From Dryococelus australis (Eukaryota > Arthropoda > Insecta > Phasmatodea > Phasmatidae), in contig CM056998.1 in the NCBI GenBank assembly GCA_029891345.1, positions 171,702,332-171,766,331 of the forward strand: a stretch of 64,000 nucleotides of DNA, in the 5' to 3' direction. How positions within the stretch are numbered: the stretch's first letter is position 1; each line of letters begins with the position of its first letter. The notes under the pieces were generated by a model. The model saw nothing but the letters and a program-made list of their open reading frames with translations, made no database searches and had not been told where the DNA came from. Positions 1 through 12,000 of this stretch are shown here, piece after piece. A program made the translations under genes and the position numbers.

Positions 1-429
1 ACCAGCGGAAGGGAAATGGACTAGTTGAGTAAGTGGCTGAGGTTAGAGAGATATACGACCAGCAGCGAGAGAAGTGGCCAGCGGAAGGGAAATCTGAGAC
101 TGCGAGTATCAAGCAGTGAAGGGTGTGGCCGGCATGCTGGACTATTGGACTAGATGCACGAGTGAAAGATATTACAAAATGACGAGAGAGAATACGTGGC
201 AATGATGAGTATGAGTTGACTAACCAGACAGACATTAAGATGGACATTAATTAGTTGATATAAGCAATAAATATTGCGCTCACTGTTGACTAAAAAGAGT
301 AACAGTGGAGACAGATCATTTAATGATGTAAATAATAGCTGTGTTAATTAATAAAATATCAGATTTAGTTTTTATTGAGACCTCCATCCCTCACGAACTC
401 GGACACGCCCCTCAGGCGTCCATGTAACA
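1..429 (+). repeat. LTR-like repeat, 3' part, copy 1
   Basis: This stretch aligns by eye with pieces of 32100-34350: the shared text around 261-300 (AATATTGCGCTCACTG), and the distal block at 375-429 (GAGACCTCCATCCCTCACGA in this copy) ending in CATGTAACA. The other copy starts with TGTTACATG, the inverse of this terminus, as expected for LTR ends (TG...CA). The window edge truncates the 5' side here. No tRNA primer-binding site is evident directly after 429, so this could be a solo LTR or a 3' LTR. No coding sequence is seen in it. The LTR identity is inference from termini and repetition. Confidence 0.5.
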
Positions 430-1550
430 ATATTTTGACATTCCGACACTAGCTACGTGAGTGGGAGTATCGGATCAATCCGCTAGAGAATTGATTCCGA
501 TTGTTTAAACAGTTGGACCGTTGGAGTGCGCGCGCAAGTCCAGTGGCGCGCGCTACTAGTTGTTAATGCAATAGTGTGCATAACAATGCCCCAGCTCGGG
601 TGTCGGAAAATAAAGTTGACAATGCAGTTGCATCGAGCTGTCGCTGTCTGACAACTGTTTCGGGCAGGGCAAATGCAGTTCCCCTTGCACAGGGCTCCCA
701 TTTGAACCAATGTTTCTCATGATTTCCGTCCACTAGCGGCCTAAGGGTGGGTTTGTGGTTAAAAACCTGAAGAATTAAGAATTGTTCTTAACGACTCGAT
801 AAGCATATGGGAAATCAACAGTAGGAAGATTTGCAGTTTGATTGGCTGGATTTAACAGTTGCTAATTAAATCAATCAGAATTGTAGAAGACGAAAGCAGC
901 CGACATAACCTGAAAATATAGGCAAGAGTAAATATTATTTACATATATTTAATTATTTGTGGAGTGTTTGTATAAAGTTTTGAAAAACTCGTGATATCTT
1001 CTATAGTCACGCTTAGATTGCAGTTCAGGGCTTATTGCGCTCACTGTTGCCATGATTGCTTCAGCTTTGTGACGTAACTGGCAAGCTGAGAAACAAATGG
1101 GCGGTGAAGGAAACAGCCTGATTAGATAATTTTTATCTGTTCACCTGCCTGCCAACTCGTAAAGGAATCCAATCCTACGACGCAAAGCTAAGCGGCTCCT
1201 TTAAAACTGAAGCCTGTTAGAAACCCTATCATTGTGATTGCATGGCGCGCATGCAACGAAAATCGCATTTTTAAAAGGCTGGATAAATATAACACATCAG
1301 GCAACAGTGCACGCAGGAACAAGGACAGAGTTAACGACAGAAACCATTTATTGGAAAGAGAGTGAATGTCCATTACACTGCAATCTGAGTGAGACGCTCT
1401 ATAGAAGGGAAACTGTTACCAACATTGGGTATTTACATCTGAAAAGGTTAATTAAAACGAATCCAATATTTTTAGTACAAGAAAACATGACGAACTGTTC
1501 TTTAAAAATTAAGAGGACACTCTCTCTTGATTAAAATAATTTGCATACGA
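430..1550. other. Unassigned intergenic DNA
   Basis: No gene could be supported. Short open frames exist on both strands, but none shows a recognisable domain or convincing coding pattern. No terminal repeats were found that would bound this stretch. Confidence 0.5.
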
Positions 1551-1671
1551 TATCACAATAATATACACTGTGTTTGTTGGTCACATTGCAATGTTTATAT
1601 TAAAAAGCAGTAGGAAGATGGGAATTGGATGAAATGAAAGGGCCTAAAGTGCTCACTTTACCATGAACAGC
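1551..1671. mobile_element. MITE remnant, short GGCTGTTCAC family (one end)
   Basis: The sequence from about 1551 to 1671 matches the distal half of the complete MITE at 19801-20028, including a shared run with CACATTGCAATGTTTA-like text, an AAAAAGCAG block and the terminus GTGCTCACTTTACC(A/G)TGAACAG. The opposite terminus is not recognisable upstream, so this copy is truncated or strongly diverged. It has no coding capacity. Confidence 0.6.
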
Positions 1672-1836
1672 GTATACCCTTAGACAGGTAGATATATTTC
1701 AAGCACACGACACACTTATTATGTCAAGTCAATCGTAAACCCACCTTACGAGACCTGTATTTGTGCGAGCGCGCTGCGCTCATGATATTTTTTTGGAAGT
1801 TCGTGACGTCTTGTTTTGCTGAATCCTCGACTAGTC

Positions 1837-2094
1837 TGGGGCCGCGGTGGCTGAGCGGTTAGCCTGCTCGCCTCCCACCTAGGCGAACCTGGTTGGATCT
1901 CCGGCCTGGTCACTTCCGGATTTTCGCATGTGTGAATCGTGCCGATCGATGCGGGGGGGGTTTTCTCAGGGGACTCCCGTTTCTCCCGCCCTTTTCATTC
2001 CGGCGCTGCTCCGTACTCCTCATTTACCCTCATCGGCTCCCATGACCTAGTGGTAAAGTGCCGCCTAAAATACCGCGTCTTCGCTCCCTCTCTT
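1837..2094 (+). mobile_element. tRNA-derived SINE, family 1, copy 1
   Basis: The copy begins GGGGCCGCGGTGGCTGAGCG, which contains an RNA polymerase III A-box-like element (TGGCTGAGCGG). It continues through GCCTCCCACCTAGGCGAACC and a B-box-like GGTTGGATCTCC. The body after the tRNA-like head is shared with copies at 3838, 6697 and 39247 (GGATTTTCGCATGTG, then GGGTTTTCTC, then CCGGCGCTGCT). An 8-bp direct repeat GACTAGTC flanks it at 1829-1836 and 2095-2102, which fits a target-site duplication. A poly-G run lies inside. It is non-coding and would need the machinery of a LINE to move. Confidence 0.85.
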
Positions 2095-2102
2095 GACTAG
2101 TC

Positions 2103-3837
2103 CAGGCGCACACGGCTCAGTTCGCGTATCGTCAGCTGCGATTACTTAGTCACTAGTGACTATCAAGGTTGCGCTTAACCTAGAATAGGGTTGAGATTGA
2201 ACCAACCGCTTTTTGTGTGGGATGGGTACGGATATTTTTGCTTTGTTTTGACGTGTGGTAGCAATTATGTGAAAAACATAATGTTTGGAATTATTGCTTA
2301 TCAAATATATTTTGCAAAGGTAAAGTTACAGCGATTTTATAATAGCAAATTATTTTTACATGCAGCATTCTTCGGTAACGGAAGTATTAGATACGTGGCA
2401 ATCTCGCATTTGGTTAATGAAGAACAGCTACGTTAGCTGAGTGGTGTGTTAAATTGCATTATTTGTTACATTTGGTATGATAATGACTGACATACTGTTT
2501 AGACATTTTTTCGTCTCTACCTTGCTTACCTCCCCTCCCAGATTTGACCAGTGTCGTTCCCTTGTTTGATCTGATAACGGTACAGAAGTCTGAACATAAT
2601 CACACGTGCAAGCTTGCGGTTTCTCAGAAGTCTGTGTCGTACGGCTTCGTTCGAGCAGCGGTGTGTGGCAGCCCGGCACTGTTGCGCAACGCAGTTTCTT
2701 GCTGGACATTGGTGCGATCTCGCGGGTGCAACGACTGCGCGACACTGCTGCAATCTGTCGGTTAGGCGGAGAGCCTCTACAGAGAACATCTCTGCTACTA
2801 TCTTGTGTGTGGGCCTTATCTCCCGGTTTTTGTCCGACCGGAAATTTACCAGTGCTGATAGTGTTTCTGTAGATATTGTACCATTACTTATCAAATGTTA
2901 CGTGCATATGGAGGCGTTTTGGCGTTAGCTTTCCCGCACTTACTATTGGACTACTTAGATTATCAAAGTTCTCGCTCTGCATAAATTTATCGAAATATGA
3001 CATCAAGAACTGAATTTTAACTTTTACTTTATATGGGAATTAAAAATCGTATACAATGAATAAAGTGTTTTGTATTTGTCGAGTAATTGGAAATAAGCAG
3101 TTATGTACAATTGAATAAAAATAAAATAAAGAATCCTTTCTTAATTTTGTTTGATTTATATCTTAATCAGTCTATTAAGAAATGTTGTTAAAAATATTTC
3201 GGGAAAATTTACAACATTCAATACAATAGATGTAAATAATTTGAAAACTTCAGGCATATTTAATGATTTTGTTTGTCCTTAACTTTTCTTAAAAATGTGA
3301 CTATTTAAAGTTAAAACTACGGACGCGTGTGAACTATTACTATATAATTATATGATAATTACCAGCGTTCAATTATCTTATCAATGAATCTAACGATATT
3401 CAAATTCTATTATTGATTTTATGTTTTTATGAATTTGCGTACTGAGACAAATTTACATAGAACTTAAAACACCTATCTACAAATGTAGGAGTTGAGAAAA
3501 AAATAATTTTTCGCACCTTGCAACATTATTTTATTGGCCACTCTGTGACGTTAGTTATGTAAATGAAGAGATATAATGTAATGTGTTAGATTTTCTTGGC
3601 CTTATAATGTTGTACCATGTTCTCATACAGGTGGTTGTGTCTATTAGGTGTGTGCTCGAGATTAGTGGTAGCTTCAGTAAGCAGATTGTTTACTATTGCG
3701 TGGCAGATTTGCGACTGTGGTATCTTTTCGGTTAATACCAGTCGTTGTACTTGAAATTTTTGTTTCTCTGCCTATGAGGCAAATCTGAATAAATCGAGGA
3801 AATTGTAATGTTTTGTGTTTTTATTAAATTTATTTGT
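2103..3837. other. Unassigned intergenic DNA with a GC-richer patch
   Basis: A GC-richer patch at about 2540-2900 opens frames of roughly 75-120 codons on both strands at once. This is typical of stop-poor composition rather than a gene, and none contains a motif I recognise. From about 2930 to 3540 the DNA is very AT-rich. No terminal repeats were identified. Confidence 0.5.
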
Positions 3838-4062
3838 GGGGCCGCGGTGGTGTAGGGGTCAGAGTACTCGCCTCCCACCTAGGCGAACCGCGCTCGATTC
3901 CCGACTGGGTCGCTCCCGGATTTTCGTACGTAGGAGGGGTGCGGGGCGGTGCCGCTGGCCGGGGCTTATGTTTCCTCCGCACTTGTATTCCGGCTCTCAA
4001 CGCCGCCATTTATTTCTTCTCAACATAAGTAGCCTATGCACTCGCTGAACATAAAAAAAAAA
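3838..4062 (+). mobile_element. tRNA-derived SINE, family 1, copy 2
   Basis: It starts with GGGGCCGCGGTGGTGTAGGG (A-box region) and continues GCCTCCCACCTAGGCGAACC, then CTCGATTCCCGACTGGGTCG (B-box region) and GGATTTTCGTACG. The 3' part is shorter than in copy 1 and ends in an A-rich tail at about 4050-4062 (ACATAAAAAAAAAATC), as expected for a retroposed RNA. I did not find a clear target-site duplication. Confidence 0.8.
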
Positions 4063-4074
4063 TCATAGGTATAT

Positions 4075-4462
4075 GCTGTTCACGGTAAAATGAGCACTTT
4101 TGAAAGCCCTGCTTGAGATCTACTTGCATGCACATTGTGCCTTCTTCCGCCCTATGTAAAATTAACATTACCATGGGCCTCATCACTTTATTCATGCGTG
4201 AAATTATTACAAACTTTAATATTTTGCTAATCTGCTCATTTTTATACGTCGATGCATTAAAATTAAAAAAAGTGAAAGAAATTATTTATTACAAATGGTT
4301 ACGTGACACTTTTTATTCCACGTTAAGCAATATAATTATTTTCCATTCTTCGTTACCAACTTTACTGGGCGCATGCCACTCAGCCCGTTAAAATATATGC
4401 AGGCAGGGGCAGTGGCTTTTATTTCTAAAGTTTATTTTAAGTCCTCACTATTGTGAACAGCC
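4075..4462. mobile_element. MITE, long GGCTGTTCAC family, copy 1
   Basis: The ends are inverted: GCTGTTCACGGTAAAATGAG at the left and CTCACTATTGTGAACAGCC at the right. The core is shared with 8649-9066 and, inverted, with 33881-34243 and 20035-22239. Shared blocks include GAGATCTACTTGCATGCAC, CTTCTTCCGCC, TTTATTCATGCGT, and CTTTACTGGGCGCATG near the right end. It has no coding capacity and is presumably mobilised in trans. The superfamily is not determined because no coding parent is in the window. Confidence 0.85.
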
Positions 4463-6696
4463 TTTAACGCTAGTTTGTACCTCGATAACCTCTTCTGTCA
4501 CCCAGGCAGACGCGTAACAACTCTTAAGTGTAATATTTGGTTGCCAATGCCACATAAGTTGGTATTGGAGACATTAACACGATTGGCAGGCACTTGTGCC
4601 TTCATACAGCAAAGATCATTTGCTCATTAAAATATCGGGCTCGCCACGTGAATTGTTTGCATGGGAACGAAAGAAACTGCCCCCAAACCATGCAATCGCT
4701 GTGATCTATAAGACGTCTCGTTTACATGCAAATACCGCCTCGTGCCACGTGTGTGTCAGCCGACCTTTCATCTGAATTTTCGTGTATTTAGCAGTTCACC
4801 TTTGTCACTCGGCGCAGCTTAGACTCTGTTAGAGAAACAGCCACAAAATACACGCACACGGAAGAAATATGGAAGAATGCAGATTCTTAAATGCCTGCAA
4901 TGCCTCTTGCACATATGTGGAGTAAATACTTCAGTTTTACGGATACATTCTGATCCTCACTAGGTTTTGTGATACGTTCATGTCTCTTTGGTAATTGAAT
5001 AATAAGGCATGGTCATGTGGCAGCGGCTGATCTATACATCCATTAAGGAAGGGCTACAAGTTATGTGGCGCACTGTGCATTAATTATTCTCAAGCCGCAT
5101 ATGTAAAGTTTCAATGCTACATATAAATTCCTGTACTTGTTGACACGCTATCTAAATAGCCTACATTTTTATTTTCATGTTACCATGCTAAGTGTATTTA
5201 TTAATGCTACAGTATTAACAGAGCACTAAGTTTAATGAATAACCTCATTTTATCCAGTGTTAAATCAATCTCCAAGGGAGGATGCTCGAAACATCCTCTT
5301 AGGTATCTCCCCCCCCCCCTCCCTCTACATGGGCCTGCCACTTTCAAGGTCGTGCACTTTCCACTGTATATGTACAAGCGGATCTCATACAAACTGAAGA
5401 CTACACGAACAGCGAAACCACGTGTTACAGTAGACATAGCGAAGTCGATGAAATGGCGTGTGAAGAGAGATATGTGTTGGAAGTTCTTCTTGGTTTGTCG
5501 GTGGTAAGAATAGGAATACGTGTGTGTATGTTGCGAAACAAGACTACCTATCCGTGTTGAACTTTCCATCCAAACCTTCCATCAACGGCGCTCTCGATTC
5601 GTTCTGTTCAGTGTAACTCACGTCCCAGACTTCATGGCGAGGTGATTAGTTTGTTTGTGTACAGTTTGTCGAGATATATCGATTTAAGTTAAAAAGAAGC
5701 GTGTCTTAGACAATATTTCTATATAAAAAAAAACATTAAGCGTGCAAAAAACTATGAAAATGCAATGTGTCGGCCTCAGCCCGCGCATGAGCGCCGAGCA
5801 AGCGGGACGGTTTCGGGAGGGTCGCAAAGTTGACGCGGCGCGCTCCGTGAACGACGGCGTGAGCACCTCTACCCCCCCCCCCCCCTGCTAGACCTGACCC
5901 GACTACCTCCTTTGTTTGACATCATATGGCCTAGGACACATTCTAGATCAAGACGAATTCAACGACGCCTCATTTGTTGAAATCGGTTCAGTAGTTTAGG
6001 AAGTAACAAATTTACATCTGTAAGATTCATAACCCTTAATTTTGGCTTTGCCGTAGTCTGGTAAAAAGTGACTCGCCGTAGATGTTTCACGTTAAACCAT
6101 CGGTCGTGCGCCCCGACGCAGCCCCGCCCGATTGTACAATGCATTTAAAAAGGAATAGGGACGTGCATTAAACCTTTATTTTTATTACTACGTTATAAAA
6201 TGGTAGGGTCTCCGCTGAAATTCTCGTAGGGGCTCGTTATCGACGGCAAGACTGCACGCCAGTTCAGTGCTTTGCACGTGTGTTGAGGGTTGCATATGTC
6301 TCGGGCGCCCCAATCCCCCCCCCCCCCCGCATTTAGGCGTGGGGCGTGCAAAATTTCTTCAATCAGGCGGCCACCTTAGCAGAGCGTTTTTAAAAATCAA
6401 CCTTTGAGAAAGTCCCCGACCCGTAGTTGCATACTTTTTAAAATTAGCACAGACTAAAATACGTGTCTCAATGTTGCCGCGAATCAGGGAAAGTAGTCTA
6501 GTGGATTAATTTACTTGAAGTGTAATATTCAAAATGAGAACTAATTTCTATTTGTTTGTGTGTATGTACACAGCAGTAATAATTGACATAACAATAACAA
6601 TTTCATGTTCGCAACAACTCCGTGATGTATCGATCGAAGAATTTATCGTCCACAACATGTGTTAATTTTCACGTACAGTAGTAGGATACGAGAATG
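4463..6696. other. Unassigned intergenic DNA
   Basis: No gene could be supported. It contains long C homopolymers near 5310, 5873 and 6313 and a CpG-rich patch around 5775-5860. A phrase near 5975-6000 (GAAATCGGTTCAGTAGTTTA) resembles tandem-repeat phrases at 50-52 kb, but no array is present here. Confidence 0.5.
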
Positions 6697-6925
6697 AGTG
6701 GCTGCCTTGTAGTTCTTAGACTACTGGCCTCCCACCTAGGCGTACCTCATTAGATTCCCGGCGGGGTCGACTTCGGATTTTCGCATGTGGGAATAGTGCC
6801 GGATGGTGGCGCTGGTCGATGGGTTTTCTCGGTAATTTCCTGTTTGCCATGCTCTTGCTCACCTCGCTTCACCTCGACTTTTAAGAACCACCCAAATCTC
6901 TCCATCCGCTCACTCGCTCAAAATA
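6697..6925 (+). mobile_element. tRNA-derived SINE, family 1, copy 3 (diverged)
   Basis: The head is diverged (GAGTGGCTGCCTTGTAG), followed by GCCTCCCACCTAGGCGTACC, a B-box-like TAGATTCCCGG, GGATTTTCGCATGTGGGAAT and GGGTTTTCTCGG. The order matches the other copies. A MITE end lies about 30 bp beyond its 3' side, so it may have landed in or beside a MITE. Confidence 0.75.
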
Positions 6926-6955
6926 TTGGCCTGAGTGTAGATCCTCAGTGGGGGC

Positions 6956-6987
6956 TTTCAAAAGCGTTCACTTTGCCGTGAACAGCC
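6956..6987. mobile_element. Isolated MITE terminus (GTGAACAGCC)
   Basis: CTTTCAAAAGCGTTCACTTT followed by GCCGTGAACAGCC matches the right ends of the MITEs at 4075, 20035 and 33881. No left end was found upstream; the SINE at 6697-6925 separates it from older sequence. Confidence 0.6.
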
Positions 6988-8648
6988 TAATCTGTTAGTA
7001 TGCGATGGAAAGGAAGACTAAACGTTTACGCTTACGGATAAATGGGGATGCAGCAGCTAAATGGGTATCTTTGTGCACAGGCGTGAGCGATTCATTGGTG
7101 ATAATTCGAAAGAATGTAAGAAGAAAAACAATTTTGACAAGAACTGCTGACTACATATCTGCCATTATTTTGATAAGTATTGCTTTTCTTATGGTATCTG
7201 TAGCTCACTGTTTGCGCTGAAAAGTGTCCATGGTTTGAATAACGGTAAACTAATTGTCGGAACATGCGTCTCCCACATCTTCCGGGATCATATTTCAGTA
7301 AATTTTTTTATAGTTATCCTATGGCAATAGCTCGTGTACTATCTACCAGAGGTGTCTGCTGCATCGCTCGTAAACAAACCTCTATACGATTATTGTTAAG
7401 CTAAAGTGCTTGCCCATTATGATTAGGAAATAAAATACTAATTGATTTTTAGTTTGTCGGCCGTTGTTTCTTTCTTTTAATATTTTTTAATGTGTGTTCA
7501 AGAGTGGTAAACTAACAAGTTTTTATGTTCCTTTATACCTGCTGTATTTCTCATTACGCTGTTGGAACAAGCGCCGGGCCGTGTCGAGCAACGGTCTAAT
7601 AACGAGAGTGCGGACCAGTCCGTGTCGAGTCTCCCAGCTGTCAAGACACGTGTGCTCTGATTTTCTTTCTCATCTCCGTCACCCGACTCCAGGTGTTTCA
7701 ATCATAAGTCGTATTAGTCGTAGATTCATTTAAGTATCATTCGGGTTGTACTTTCGCCTTTAGTATATTTCTATTTTTAAGGATGCATATGTACAAATAT
7801 ATATTTTGTTTGGTACAACAGGGAGAATTTTTGCCATCTCATATGTAACCACAAATAAGCGCAACTGACTCCTATGCACATTTGCAGGGCATCCATACAC
7901 AGGGAAGTCGGGGAATTTTCACCCGGAGCAGGGAAAATTTTTTTTTTTTTTTTTTTTTTTTAATGTTTTAATTTGCTAATCTGCAACAATTGTTAGTTGT
8001 GACTTTGGGTCCATGTAATTATAAATATATGTAATTAAAATTTCAATTAAATTTGTGAACTGGTTATAATACATTTTTGCCAAGTAACTTATATGTACGA
8101 AATAAAGTATATTTGTTTGTAATGGGCACTCGTGTGAAGTCAAATGGATTGCGTGAAAAGTGGATTGGCTAAATAAAATGTTGGGTCTGCTTGCTTTTTT
8201 CTGTTGCAGTGTAATTAAATTCTGCTTCACTGATAGCATTTGTTCTGTAAGCGGTAGAAAAATATGTGCATTGGAAGGTTTTGGTCCTGAAAATGGTAGG
8301 ATTCTGCCTGGAAAACCGGAAAAGGTAGAGGATTTCCAAAGTGTAATTTCGGTGGACATTCTGGTTTGGCTGTACTCGGATTAAGTCCCTGGCAAAAAAG
8401 ACGTTGCTGGTGTTTGTAGCAGTTGAAGTGCAGGGCAGTATACGTTGATGGCACAATAGGTGGTTAGTGTTGGTCACGCAGAAAATTGAAAATATTGGAC
8501 TTTTTACCACCAATATACCAATCAGTGTGTGCTTTGTAGTTTACCACCAACCGATCGATCAGTGTTTAGTAGTTTGGACATGACAGCAGAAATACGTGAA
8601 AAGGTTGAAATGGAGGAGGGTGAAAGTGCAAATAAAAGTACTGATATA
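6988..8648. other. Unassigned intergenic DNA
   Basis: No gene could be supported. A T-tract lies at about 7940-7962. Open frames of 74-127 codons at 7976-8513 overlap one another on both strands and carry no recognisable motif, so I treat them as chance frames. Confidence 0.45.
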
Positions 8649-9066
8649 GGCTGTTCACGGTAAAGTGGGCAATTTTAAAAGACCTGCTTGAGATCTACTT
8701 ATATGCACGTTGTGTTATCTTCCGCCATATGTAACATTCACATTACCTTGGGCCTCGTCTCTTTATTCATGCGTCGGTCAAGAGAAACTGTGAAATCATT
8801 AGAAAAGGAAATATGTTATAAATCTGGTCACTTTTACACTTCCATGCATTAAAAAAACAGAAAGCAAATAAACAATATAAGTTGTCACAAATTGTCATTT
8901 AACATTTTTATTCGAAGTCAACATATAGAAATGGAAATACTTTCCCTCCATCGCTACCAACTTTACTGGGCGCATGTCACTCAGTGTGAACGTAAAAATA
9001 TATGCAGGTAGGAGCAGTGCCTTTTTTCTATTGTTGATTTCAAAAGTGTTCACCTATCGCGAACAA
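8649..9066. mobile_element. MITE, long GGCTGTTCAC family, copy 2
   Basis: The left end GGCTGTTCACGGTAAAGTGG and right end AAAAGTGTTCACCTATCGCG plus AACAA are inverted relative to each other, with decay on the right. The core matches 4075-4462 (CTGCTTGAGATCTACTTATA, CTTCCGCCATATGTAA, TTTATTCATGCGTCG, TTTACTGGGCGCATGTCACT). It is about 30 bp longer than copy 1 through internal differences. Confidence 0.85.
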
Positions 9067-12000
9067 ACTTTATCCGTCAGCGACCTGCAGTTTGCAGTAT
9101 TAAAAACCCAGTGCATAAAAACGTTTGAAATGTATGTTTTGGTTTGGTACAGTAATTTATTTATTTTAATTTTCTTTCTGTCGCATAACATTTCCAACTG
9201 TCGCTTACCTCCGTACTGTTGATCATCTCGCCAAATGAAAACAGTAACTTTTTTTTTTTTTTTACAGATTCACTGCTATCTGGTGGCTCGATCGCGAAAC
9301 AATTTACACCATCGCGCTAATTGTATTGTGCCATGGATAACCTCGCACACCAACAGACAAATACAAATACAAATTCAAACATCCCATTGTGCCAGGGGTT
9401 ATATAACCTAACAAGCAAGCCACTTTCCACTCAAAGATGTTTGTCTACAGATCATGATTTTTTTTTTTTTAGAAGTATTGTGAAATACAGTGACGCCTCA
9501 TACTGGCAGCAATATCAAGAAATCGCTGCAAGTCGCATATTAATCTTTCCTGAAAACAATTTTTACAATAACAAACAGAAACCTTGACAGCACGTAGTGT
9601 ACTTGCTTATACTGATGCACAAGTACGCTGCCATCCTACGTTGTTACGGACTTTGTGAGATGGCCGTAGTTCAGGCGAATTAATCGTTGCAACTAATGAA
9701 ACCACGTGCGATCGGCATCTCAGAGGCTTTTCTAGGGGTGCTCCTGTTCTCTTTTGTCTTTGTTCTGCTGGGTCAATTAGCCGCACTTGGTGCTTACCTA
9801 GACATTTCAAGTTTTTCTTATGGTGCCCTTGCAATAACGGCTTTGTCGAAGTTACTACAAGTTTTCCTCGCGTGGTAGGTTTTAAGGGCGTTGGGCAGAA
9901 AAAAAAATTTTCCTGACAAAATTTTTTTAAATGCAATAGAATGTTACATTTCAGCTAATATATTTCTGCATAATAATTGTAAGCAAGATTTTTACCATAC
10001 GTACACACAAAATAAAAAGAATACACAGTAGAAGCAGAAACGCACCTTCTTGTCTTCTGACGAGCACACCTCTTAACAGAAATCTACGCATATATAAATA
10101 AAAAAAAAAAAAATTAAATGCCGTCATATCAAGAATAAAAAGAGCTATGACATTCTGAGATGGCGAAGTAGCTCGTATCATTTTTTATTCTGATGTAAAT
10201 TGTTTCTGAAAGGAAAGTAGCTTTATTTGTGGTCTCTTCCCAAAGACTAGCAAATGTGTAATTTTTATAAGAGGTCATAAGTATGGTTATAAATTCTGAG
10301 CATTACTTGTTTCCGTTCCTAATAAAAAAAATTAGAACAGTATTGACGCCCCCCCCCCCCCTTTTTTTAATTCAGCACTGACTAGATGATTGGTATCATT
10401 CTTAGTTTTAATGAAAATCCATGTTTATCTTGTAACCCACCTCCTCCTTCATACCTTAATGTGATACTTCCCTTAAAACTATGCCTCCTCAAGCCCTGCA
10501 AAATAAGTGAACTAATGATGCAATTTGTGGTATTATGTTTGTAGATGTAGCCACGGGTTCAAGGACAGTGAAGGCTCGGGACCAGGGAGGGAGCCCCATC
10601 ATGGTGATGTCATCAGCCATGGGTGTCCAGTCAGCTGATTGGCGGACAGCAAGTTGACGCAGAACGTCGCCTGGCTTGCTAGGCAGTTCGAAGTGTCGAG
10701 TGAGGGTTAAACCAGCATCTATACCACGAGGTAACAAGTTACAGGGGGAGAGATATAAATATTACTGGTTCTACAGAAGTGTAATAGGTGGGTTCGTTCT
10801 CGTAATTAAGCTTCTGTCAACGTGCATGAATGATTGATTCGAAAGTAATCCCTTGGAGCAACGAAGTCCCTTGGACATCAAATCAAATTTGAAAAGTTAG
10901 CTGTAGTCTAATACAGCTAGTTTCAAATTTCAATGATGGCCATTGGAACGAAAACTACATAGTGATTTTGTAAATATTGCTATCAAATTGTCTAAACGGA
11001 GTTCGGTTTTTGGGTTATTTGGCTTATACGTATATTAAAAACACCTGCGTGGATAATGTTTCTGTGTTGACCGGAACCTGGCCGCGTACATGGAAGGAAT
11101 AGAACTTAATTTCGTGGATGTATTGGCGGTTCTGTCGGAACAGCACCCGCTCGCCAAGGGACACTGTGCTCGGCTGCCCATGCATGGACGACGCACAGTG
11201 GCGAAGCGGCAGGACTGGACGACGCGTACGGGCGATCGTTTCGCGCCGGCCGTGATGTTGACTGACAGGTCGGTGGGACTTTCGTCCGTTCGCAGCGTCT
11301 TTGGAGTCTTCGGCCGCCTCCGCACCTGTTCACACCCTCCCGGCTGCAAGCGTCGAGGATCCTGGAGTATCTGGACATTTGCATTAATACTTCTACAATG
11401 CAGCTCAGTCATCTCGTTCTCTATTGGGCAAGCTCTTAGAAACTCGTGTGTGTTGAAAACTAAAGCCCCGGCTACAATCGCCGTGGAAGTGTGTGAAAAT
11501 GCACTGGCTACAACTGCAGTGTAAGAAAACTCAGAAACTAGTACAAAAAGACAGGCTGTACAAATAGGGGGACCTATCGCGGATATTTACAGTGTGTTGG
11601 CTAACCTGATGTTTGTTTTTATCTATCTTCATATGACGAGAAATTTTTCGCGGGAATAGTGTTTCGGGATGTTTAAATGGTGGTATACATGTTAATAATA
11701 GCGTTGACTATTTAAATAAATGTAAATCGGAACTGTACCGCAAAGTTAATTTAGTAACTACGTTCTTGTTATAAGCTTGCACTGCCAACACCCTCTGAAC
11801 TGCAGGCCTGCTTTCAAGCGCATGACTTCATCAGGAGGCGTCCTCCCTCCTGATACTCCCCATACACAGTACACAATGTCGCAGTCACTTCTTGCTGTAT
11901 TTTATATTTATATTTCTATAATTAACTTCATGGGCGTAATAACCTTCTACCGAATTACTAATATACTTTGTGTTCAAGTTAAATAGCTGTAGTAATTATA

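Noticed and set aside
2526..2928. Group of overlapping 73-122-codon frames on both strands
   Set aside because: Frames are open simultaneously on both strands in a GC-richer patch, without recognisable protein motifs.
3834..4048. Open frames over the SINE at 3838
   Set aside because: They are translations of a tRNA-derived SINE; the same text recurs non-coding elsewhere.
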